Shown: positions 35,313 through 42,256 of the stretch, piece by piece | Layout of the letters: every line of letters begins with the position of its first letter | Numbering within the stretch: position 1 is the first letter of the stretch | Assembly: GCA_016703535.1 (NCBI GenBank) | Contig: JADJBV010000001.1 | Span: 4,516,001 to 4,580,000 of the forward strand | Origin: Deltaproteobacteria bacterium | GTDB taxonomy: Bacteria > Myxococcota > Kuafuiibacteriia > Kuafuiibacteriales > Kuafuiibacteriaceae | DNA: 64,000 bases | Direction: 5' to 3' | Translations under genes and position numbers: made by a program | Notes under the pieces: model-generated | Database searches by the model: none | Seen by the model: the letters and a program-made list of their open reading frames with translations, nothing else | What the model was told of the DNA's origin: nothing

Positions 35313-36371
35313 ATGGTGGCCAAGATGCGCAGCGAGGCGGGCCTCCTCAAGGACTCTTGGTACGCCGCCTGCGAAGTGCACGAGCTGGTGCCGGGTCGAC
35401 CGTTGGGCCGGGTGATCTTCGGCGAGATGTTGGTGTTGTGGCGGACCAAAGATGGTCGCCCCTTGGCGATGTTGGATCGTTGCCTGCACCGCAACGCCTT
35501 GCTCAGCGAAGGGGCGGTGTTCGACGACTGTTTGGCCTGCCCTTACCACGGCTGGACCTACGACGTGACCGGCCGCTGCATCAACATCCCTTCGGAGGGC
35601 CCCGAGGGCCGGGCGCCCCAAGAAGAGCGGCGGCTGGAGACCTTCTTCGTGCGGGAGGCCCACGGCTTGGTTTGGGTCTGGATGGGCGTGGGCACCCAGC
35701 CGGATCGAGAGCCCTTCCCGATGCCGCACCACCGGTCACCGGGTTGGCGCGCGTATTATATGCAGACCCGCTTCACCAACTCGGTCACCAACTTGGTGGA
35801 GAACTTCATGGACGTGCCCCACACGGTGTTCGTCCACCAAGGTTGGTTCCGGAACCGCAGCAAGAAGGTGGTGCCCACGGTGGTCGAGCGCACCAACGAC
35901 AGCGTCCTGGTCACCTACCAACAACCCAACGACTCCATCGGCGTGACCGAACGGATCCTCAACCCCAAACGCCTGCCGATGGTGCACACCGACAAGTTCT
36001 ACCTGCCCAACACCACCCGGGTGGACTACGTCTTCGGCGCCGAAGAGCGGGCCTTCGTCATCACCAGCACCTGCACGCCGATCAGCGAATACGAGACCAT
36101 GGTCTACACCCTGATCAGCTACAAGTTGGGCTGGTTCAACCCGGTGGCGGGCCTGTTTTTGCCGTATTACACGCGTCAGGTGATCCAACAGGACGTGGAG
36201 ATCATGGAGGTGCAAGGCCGAGGGTTGAAGCACTACGGCCACGAAAACTTCTCCTCGACGCCGGCCGACACCCTGCACCTGCACATCGAGGCGCTCCGCA
36301 ACTGGGCTCAAGCGGGCGGCCAGACCCCTCGCCCCGAGCCCGTGGTCAACCACCTGCAGTTCTGGATCTAA
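35313..36371 (+). CDS. Rieske non-heme iron oxygenase
   Basis: 352 residues. The Rieske 2Fe-2S site has Cys57/His59 (C-L-H) and Cys76/His79 (C-P-Y-H-G-W). The catalytic iron site is N-F-M-D-V-P-H-T-V-F-V-H with Asp167, His170 and His175, and Q-D-V-E-I-M-E is the usual late ligand region. It belongs to the ring-hydroxylase/pheophorbide-oxygenase-like type. AGGAGG lies 13 bases from the ATG; ATG 35325 is an alternative. A dedicated reductase is not in the window. It probably oxidises the GH3 product or precursor. Confidence 0.92.
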   Translation: MVAKMRSEAGLLKDSWYAACEVHELVPGRPLGRVIFGEMLVLWRTKDGRPLAMLDRCLHRNALLSEGAVFDDCLACPYHGWTYDVTGRCINIPSEGPEGRAPQEERRLETFFVREAHGLVWVWMGVGTQPDREPFPMPHHRSPGWRAYYMQTRFTNSVTNLVENFMDVPHTVFVHQGWFRNRSKKVVPTVVERTNDSVLVTYQQPNDSIGVTERILNPKRLPMVHTDKFYLPNTTRVDYVFGAEERAFVITSTCTPISEYETMVYTLISYKLGWFNPVAGLFLPYYTRQVIQQDVEIMEVQGRGLKHYGHENFSSTPADTLHLHIEALRNWAQAGGQTPRPEPVVNHLQFWI

Positions 36372-36377
36372 GGCCCT

Positions 36378-37520
36378 GTGGAAGACGGCGTCCTCCATCG
36401 CGGCAAGACCTTCGTGGTGCGCCGGGCCAACCCGAGCGACGGCCCGGCCCTCTGTGAGCTCTTCAAGAAGGTGCACCTAAAGAGTGATCTCGACGTCACC
36501 CAAGAGCGGGATCCGGACTTCTTCGCGTTGCCCCGGCTGCACACCGATCGCTTCGACGTTTGGCTCGGCGAAAATCAGCGCGGCACCTTGGGCGGCTGCG
36601 GCACCTTGGCCCTCCGCCCGGGTTGGTTCGACGGTGCGGTGCGGACCGTCGGGTACCTCTCGGATCTGCGGGTAGTGCCCGGCTTTCGGGCCCCCGGAGG
36701 CATGCCCCTGGCCTTCCGCTTGGCCCTGGAACAAGCCCGAGAGCGGGACGGCGCCGAGGTCTTTTACACGGTGATCTTCGACTCCAACGCGATCGCCCGT
36801 CGGGCCCTGACCGGCCGAGGAGATCGACGGCGTGAAGACCAGCCCCGTTATGTGCCGATGACGCCCTTCAACATGACGTCGCTGCAGTTCACCACCCGAA
36901 AGGGCCGGCCCCGAGGCCGGGTCGAAGCGGCCACCCCCTCGGATCTGCCGGCGTTGATCGAGCTGTTGGCCCGGGGTGGAAAAAACCGAGTGATGGGTGA
37001 GGTCTTCGATCAAGCCACCTTGGAGCGCCGCCTTTCGTCTTGGCCCGGCCTGACGTTGGAGGACTTCTTGTTGGCCAAAGACGGGGACGGCCGCCTCCTC
37101 GGCTGCTGCGCTCCGTGGGACGCCGAGCCGGTGAAGCGGACCCGAGTCCTCGGATATCACGGCTCGATGCGGTGGGTGCGGGCCGCCTTCGATCTGGGGT
37201 CCAAGCTGCTGCGATATCCAGCCTTGCCCAAACCCGGCGAGTGTTTCCGCTTCGCCTTCCTGAGCCACTTGGAGATCGAAGACGACGACCCGGCGGTGTT
37301 GCACGATCTTTATCTCGCCGCCTACGAACGGCTGCGGAGCCGCGGCCTCCACTTCTTGAGCGCGATGATCCCGGTGGGTTCGACGCTGGAGAAGGCGGCC
37401 CGAGGTTTTACGGTCACCCGTACGCCGATGACCGTCTACGCGGTGACCCTCCCGGGCAGCCGCTACGAGGGCTACACCTTCCGAACCTCGAGGCCCGGGT
37501 TCGAGATGGCCTTGAGCTGA
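36378..37520 (+). CDS. Protein with two GNAT acetyltransferase-like domains
   Basis: 380 residues made of two similar halves. Each starts with a GNAT-like strand-helix: V-R-R-A-N-P-S-D-G-P-A-L and V-E-A-A-T-P-S-D-L-P-A-L (about 14 and 175). The first half has S-D-L-R-V-V-P-G-F-R, resembling the acyl-CoA-binding region, so the N-terminal copy is the better candidate for activity. The GTG start is seven bases after the Rieske stop. The 3' end overlaps the convergent kinase gene by 49 bases. It may use acyl- or acetyl-CoA on the product of this set. Confidence 0.7.
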   Translation: MEDGVLHRGKTFVVRRANPSDGPALCELFKKVHLKSDLDVTQERDPDFFALPRLHTDRFDVWLGENQRGTLGGCGTLALRPGWFDGAVRTVGYLSDLRVVPGFRAPGGMPLAFRLALEQARERDGAEVFYTVIFDSNAIARRALTGRGDRRREDQPRYVPMTPFNMTSLQFTTRKGRPRGRVEAATPSDLPALIELLARGGKNRVMGEVFDQATLERRLSSWPGLTLEDFLLAKDGDGRLLGCCAPWDAEPVKRTRVLGYHGSMRWVRAAFDLGSKLLRYPALPKPGECFRFAFLSHLEIEDDDPAVLHDLYLAAYERLRSRGLHFLSAMIPVGSTLEKAARGFTVTRTPMTVYAVTLPGSRYEGYTFRTSRPGFEMALS

Positions 37521-39184
37521 ACCGCCGGCGGGACCTCGGGGTAGGGGCGGCGCAGCAACCGCTCCCGGCGCCACTGGGCCACGATCTGCGAGAGGGCCGG
37601 CCAACCGATCGGCTTCTCCAGGAGAGGGGTGGTCAAAGTCGCGACGAACTCGAGGGCCCGGGGCGTAAAGGCGCCGCCGGTGCAGAAGACGATCCGCGGC
37701 AACAACTCGGGGGCCAACTCGGCGACCTGGCGATGAAAGGAGCAGCCGTCGAGATCGGGCATCATCAGATCGCACAAGATCCCGTCGAAGTCCGGGTCCT
37801 CGCCGATCAAGCGGAGGGCCTCTCGGCCGCAGTCGACCAACTGCAGGTCGTGGTCTTTGAGCAGGCGTCGGTAGGTTTTGAGGATCATCGCCTCGTCGTC
37901 GATCACCAAGAGGCGGAGTCGCGGCGCGACGTGGGCCAGGTCGTCGGTGCCGGGCTCGACCGATCGCACCTCGGGCACCATCGGGGCCTCGAGGGGCCGC
38001 TCCCGGGTTTGGGCGGCCAACAGGTTGACGGTGAAGGTGGTGCCCCGACCGAGTTCACTCTCCACCTCGATGGTGCCGCCATGTTTTTTGACGATCTCGG
38101 CGCAGATCGCCAGCCCCAGCCCGGTCCCCTGTTCCTGTTTGGTGGTGAAAAAAGGTTCGAAGATCTTGGGCAGGACGTGAGGCGGGATGCCGACGCCGGT
38201 GTCGGAGACGCTGATTCGGACCCGCCCGTGGTGGGCCTTCACCGCGACCTTGATCTCGTGGGGGTGTTGGTCATCGCCGGGGATCGCTTGGACCGCGTTG
38301 AGCAAGAGGTTGGTCAACACCTGGTGCAGCTCGCCCCGGTCACCCTGGATCGGCGCCGCTTGGGCCACGTCGATGCGGAGGCGGGCGCGATGACGGATCT
38401 CGTGTTCGGCCATCTGGCAGGCCGAAACCACCAGCTCCGCGGTGTCGATGTTTTCGGTCACCGAGGGGCCGATCCGGGAGAAGCTGCGCAACTTCTTGAC
38501 GATGGCGACGATGCGCTGGAGCCCGGCCGCGTTTTCGTCTCGCAGGGTGGGCAGATCGCGCTCCAGCCGGTCGGCCTCGTGCCTCTTCAGCAGTTGTTCT
38601 AGGGCGCTTTTTCGTTCGGGTGAGGCCTCGGTGGCGGCCATGGCCCGCAGGTCGGTGATCAGCCCGCAGATCTGGGCCAGGTCTTGGTGCAGGAAGTCCA
38701 AGTTGGAGGCCACGTAAGTGACCGGGTTGTTGATCTCGTGGGCCACGCTGGCCGCCAGTTGCCCCAGGGACGCCAAGCGATCCGAGTGTTGCAGCTGGAC
38801 CCGCAGCTCGGTGGCCCGCTTGCGTTCGATCGCGTAGCGGATCGATCGGAGCAACATCCCCGCGTGGATGGTGCTGCGGACCAGGTAATCTTGAGCGCCC
38901 CGCTGCAGCGCCCGTTCGGCGGCGTTGCGGTCGGCCTGGTGGGTCAAGAGGATGGTGGCGGCCCGAGAGGCGCGCTCCAGGAGCCGGAAGGGATCACCGC
39001 CCGGCAAGGTGGCGTCGATCAACACGCAGTCGAAGTCGGTGCTGGCCAGCTGACGTTCGGCGGCGGCTTCGTCCAAGGCCTCGATGAGGGTCACCGGCTC
39101 TTCGCTGGCGGCGATGGCGGCCCGGATGGCCCGCCGACCCCCTTCGTCGTGCTCAATGAGCAGCAGTCTGAGCGAGCGCACCAC
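37472..39184 (-). CDS. Hybrid histidine kinase: REC-HisKA-HATPase-REC
   Basis: About 570 residues, no membrane segment, so cytoplasmic. An N-terminal receiver has Asp57 in V-L-I-D-A-T, but the usual conserved Lys is replaced (Y-L-V-R-S). HisKA follows with His149 in S-V-A-H-E-I-N-N-P. The ATPase has the N box N-L-L-L-N-A-V-Q, D-T-G-V-G-I-P and G-T-G-L-G-L-A. A C-terminal receiver carries D-G-I-L-C-D-L-M-M-P-D. The start is GTG 39184 or 39181. No DNA-binding partner lies beside it. The signal enters by phosphotransfer or protein contact rather than an obvious sensor domain. Confidence 0.9.
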   Translation of the reverse strand: MVRSLRLLLIEHDEGGRRAIRAAIAASEEPVTLIEALDEAAAERQLASTDFDCVLIDATLPGGDPFRLLERASRAATILLTHQADRNAAERALQRGAQDYLVRSTIHAGMLLRSIRYAIERKRATELRVQLQHSDRLASLGQLAASVAHEINNPVTYVASNLDFLHQDLAQICGLITDLRAMAATEASPERKSALEQLLKRHEADRLERDLPTLRDENAAGLQRIVAIVKKLRSFSRIGPSVTENIDTAELVVSACQMAEHEIRHRARLRIDVAQAAPIQGDRGELHQVLTNLLLNAVQAIPGDDQHPHEIKVAVKAHHGRVRISVSDTGVGIPPHVLPKIFEPFFTTKQEQGTGLGLAICAEIVKKHGGTIEVESELGRGTTFTVNLLAAQTRERPLEAPMVPEVRSVEPGTDDLAHVAPRLRLLVIDDEAMILKTYRRLLKDHDLQLVDCGREALRLIGEDPDFDGILCDLMMPDLDGCSFHRQVAELAPELLPRIVFCTGGAFTPRALEFVATLTTPLLEKPIGWPALSQIVAQWRRERLLRRPYPEVPPAVQLKAISNPGLEVRKV

Positions 39185-39341
39185 GGTCAAAGCCCCACAT
39201 CACCCCCGCCCCAGCCCGCTGGAGACGGCTTTCACCCCCTCTTCATCGGCCATCCCGTCTCGAACTGAAGCACCTTTACGAGAAAATCGTCTCCGTCGAC
39301 TCCACTGGGAAGCGGGGCGGCCCTCAGGCTATGCTGGCCAG

Positions 39342-40781
39342 GTGCGGGCCCTGGGGTTGGTGCTAGCGTTGACCCTCGGTTGCCAACGGACCGAGGCCTG
39401 GCCCACCCCGCCAATCTCTGAGGGGGCTCGAAGCCAGCTCCTGGTCAGCCTCGGCCCCGCGGGTTCGGGCCCCGACGAAGGGCCGACGGTGGATGGCCAC
39501 CCCGTGGTGGGGGTGCAGGTCATCGACCCGACCACCGGGCGCTGGCAGAGCGTGCGCTACGAGGAGGCGCCGGAGCTCCGGGTCTACGATTGGTCCTGTG
39601 AGCCCGGGGCCCTGGGCCTGCCGATCGGCGAGCTCACGTTGTTGGGAGAGCCGCCGGATCAGGCGCCGATCGGACTACCTCCACCCATCATCGACCACCT
39701 CATGGAGGACGGGACCCAATGGGTGGTCGGCCCGCGCACACGCCTCGACGGTCTCGCCCGATACCTTCCTTTCACCGCAGCGACCAGGTGTGCGGCCCGG
39801 GGCGCGATCTTCGCCCTCGAGCCGCCGTTGGATCTGGCCTTGGCCGAGGAGGAGTTCCCGGCCTTCGCCTTCACCTTGGGCAACGGGCAGGTGGTGATCG
39901 GGACAAACGACGGCCAGCTCTTCGGGGTGAGAGATGATGGCGTGCCCGAGCTCTTGACGATCCTCACGACCTCGATCGCCGCGGCCGCGCCCAAAGGGGC
40001 CGACGAGCTGTGGCTGCTGGCGCGCGACGGGACCCTGGCCTTTGGCCGCCCGAGCGGGCCTTGGCAGACCGTCAGCGCGACGATCGGCCTCGGCGGCGCA
40101 GTCTATTCGGTGATGAGCAGCGCCGGCCCCGACGAGGAGGAAGAGCTGTTCCTGGTCAGCAGCCGGCGCAAGTTCGCCCGCTACGACGGCCAACGCTGGA
40201 CCATCCTCTCGCAAGGCAAGGCGCGGGAGTGGCCGTTGGGCGAGCGAATCAGCCTCGACGAGACCATCCCCAACCTGCTGCGACTTGGCCCCGGGCACGT
40301 CCTGACCTACGGAGTGACCGACTCCGATCGGGTGGTGGTGGAGTGGCGCGATGGAGAGCTGATCGAACACTCGGTGGGCACTCCTCCTCGAGTGATCACG
40401 GGCGTGGCGACCTCACCTGTCTTGGGCTGGGTGGCGTTGGCCGGGGAGGAGCTCTACTTCCACGGCGAGACCGCATGGGCGGGCCCCTTCGATTGGGATC
40501 TGCAAGGGACGTTCAGCGTAGCGGCGGTGGGTTCAGGGCTGTTGGCCTCCGGGCTGGGGAGGCGCTTCGCGATCTCCTTCAACAGCTATCACCCTTCCTC
40601 AGGTACTTGCCGGATCGAAGGCCCTCGAAGCGTGCAGGTCGCCTTACTCCCCTTGGGAGAAGATCGCTGGCTGAGCCTGGGATTGACGCTCAACTCGGAG
40701 TTGCAGCCCGTGGGCGCCAACGTCCAGGTCCTGCGGCGCACCCGAGACTTTATCCGCTGCTCCGGTGACCTGGGGTCCTAG
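39342..40781 (+). CDS. Unknown secreted lipoprotein, paralogue A of a tandem pair
   Basis: About 479 residues with lipobox L-T-L-G-C and the mature start C-Q-R-T-E-A. It is beta-rich with probable propeller-like repeats. Segments shared with the next gene are C-Q-R-T-E-A, L-L-V-S-L-G, and a block around F-A-R-Y-D-G-Q-R-W-T-I-L-S. The GTG at 39342 gives the signal peptide. Function is unknown; a surface sensor or adhesion protein is possible. Two bases separate it from paralogue B. Confidence 0.65.
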   Translation: MRALGLVLALTLGCQRTEAWPTPPISEGARSQLLVSLGPAGSGPDEGPTVDGHPVVGVQVIDPTTGRWQSVRYEEAPELRVYDWSCEPGALGLPIGELTLLGEPPDQAPIGLPPPIIDHLMEDGTQWVVGPRTRLDGLARYLPFTAATRCAARGAIFALEPPLDLALAEEEFPAFAFTLGNGQVVIGTNDGQLFGVRDDGVPELLTILTTSIAAAAPKGADELWLLARDGTLAFGRPSGPWQTVSATIGLGGAVYSVMSSAGPDEEEELFLVSSRRKFARYDGQRWTILSQGKAREWPLGERISLDETIPNLLRLGPGHVLTYGVTDSDRVVVEWRDGELIEHSVGTPPRVITGVATSPVLGWVALAGEELYFHGETAWAGPFDWDLQGTFSVAAVGSGLLASGLGRRFAISFNSYHPSSGTCRIEGPRSVQVALLPLGEDRWLSLGLTLNSELQPVGANVQVLRRTRDFIRCSGDLGS

Positions 40782-40783
40782 TC

Positions 40784-42256
40784 GTGCGTCGGTGGTTCTT
40801 TCTCTTGGCCTTGGTCGGCTGTCAAAGGACCGAGGCCGTGCCAAAACCGGACCTCGAGGGTCTGGCTTCGGTGTTGTTGGTCTCGCTCGGGGATGCCGAC
40901 AGCCCGGGGGTGCCGAACGCGCCGGTGATCGATGGCCAAAGGGTGACCATGGTCCAAGCCCTCGACCTCGAGGAGGACGCGGCGTGGCCTACGTTCTTCG
41001 CCGACCAAGAGCTCTACGCCCTCCCCTATCGTTGCCCGCTGAACGCGCTGGGGATCGCCGAGGGACCGCAAGTGCTGATGGTCGATCCGGTGGAGAACCT
41101 CGACGAGGTGCAGCTGCCGCGGCCGCTGCGGACCCAACGTCGCGGGGCTGCGGGGGGCCCGTGGGTCGGCGGTGATCTGGAGGCACCGGCGATCCATGAT
41201 CTGTTTCGGCGGCTGACCGTCGATCGGCGACGGTGCGAGAAGTTTTCCCCCACCCTCTCCGCACAGGAGCTGCCCGAAGCCGTGAGCTTCGGCTACTTTC
41301 CGTCCTTCGCCTTGCCGAGCGCCGATGGCTCCGCCCACTTCTCGAGCTTCGGAGGCCCGGTGTGGCAGCTGAAAGTGGACGGCAACCTGGCCAAGGTGCC
41401 CGTCGATGGATTGTCCGCCCCGCTGATCACCGCGGCCCGGGCGGCGGATGACTATTGGCTGCTCTACGGGCGGGGCGGCTTGGCCCGCGGACCCCTTCAA
41501 GGTGAGAAGAGGTTGTTCGGCGGGAGCGCCTCGTTGCCGACCGCTCCGACGTCGCTTTCGGCGATGGTGGCGATGGTCGGTGGCCCAGAAGAGGACCCGG
41601 TCGAGGTCTTCCTGGTCACCCAAGATCGATCCCTGCAGCGTTATGACGGCCGCCAATGGACCGAGCTGAGCCGCGGCCGACTACGGACCTGGAAGTACTC
41701 CTTCGACGGCGGCGGCGGCGGACCGATCAATGTGGACGCCGAATATCTGCCCAAGCTGGTGCGCCTCGGGCCCCGGAAGGTGGCTTCGGCGGGGGTCACG
41801 GATCGGGATGATGTGGTGGTCTATTGGGACCAAGGTGAGCTGACGGAGGAGGTGATCCCTGGCGTTCGAAACGTGCTGAGCCTGGGACAAGACGCAGCCG
41901 GCCGGCTAGTGGTCGGCAACGATCGCGGTGAGGTCTACGTGCGAGAGAGCGACGGCTGGCGCCCCTCGGGCCTCGACCAGCAAGAGGCGATCATCGCGCT
42001 GTGGACCGAGGGACGCGCCCTGCTGCTGAGCGGCGTCAGCTACTACCTCCGATATGATCGAGACAGCAGGGCCTGTCGGTTGGGGCTCTCAGGGTTCGTG
42101 GGCCTCCACAGCGCCCGCTTGGGCAACGGCGATCGGCTGCTGGTCGGCGGGAGCGCCTTCGGCCTGGCGTCAGGGGCGTCGACCGAGGCCTCCACAGGGG
42201 CCCTATGGATTCGCCAGACTGGGGCCGGCGCCGAGTGCGGAGAAGGCGGCTACTGA
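40784..42256 (+). CDS. Unknown secreted lipoprotein, paralogue B of a tandem pair
   Basis: 490 residues, signal peptide with lipobox A-L-V-G-C. The mature start C-Q-R-T-E-A and the central L-Q-R-Y-D-G-R-Q-W-T-E-L-S-R-G match paralogue A, showing a tandem duplication with strong later divergence. It is beta-rich with Y-W-L-L-Y-G-R-G and G-R-L-V-V-G-N-D-R-G repeats, perhaps a propeller. The 3' end overlaps the convergent membrane-protein gene by seven bases. Confidence 0.65.
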   Translation: MRRWFFLLALVGCQRTEAVPKPDLEGLASVLLVSLGDADSPGVPNAPVIDGQRVTMVQALDLEEDAAWPTFFADQELYALPYRCPLNALGIAEGPQVLMVDPVENLDEVQLPRPLRTQRRGAAGGPWVGGDLEAPAIHDLFRRLTVDRRRCEKFSPTLSAQELPEAVSFGYFPSFALPSADGSAHFSSFGGPVWQLKVDGNLAKVPVDGLSAPLITAARAADDYWLLYGRGGLARGPLQGEKRLFGGSASLPTAPTSLSAMVAMVGGPEEDPVEVFLVTQDRSLQRYDGRQWTELSRGRLRTWKYSFDGGGGGPINVDAEYLPKLVRLGPRKVASAGVTDRDDVVVYWDQGELTEEVIPGVRNVLSLGQDAAGRLVVGNDRGEVYVRESDGWRPSGLDQQEAIIALWTEGRALLLSGVSYYLRYDRDSRACRLGLSGFVGLHSARLGNGDRLLVGGSAFGLASGASTEASTGALWIRQTGAGAECGEGGY

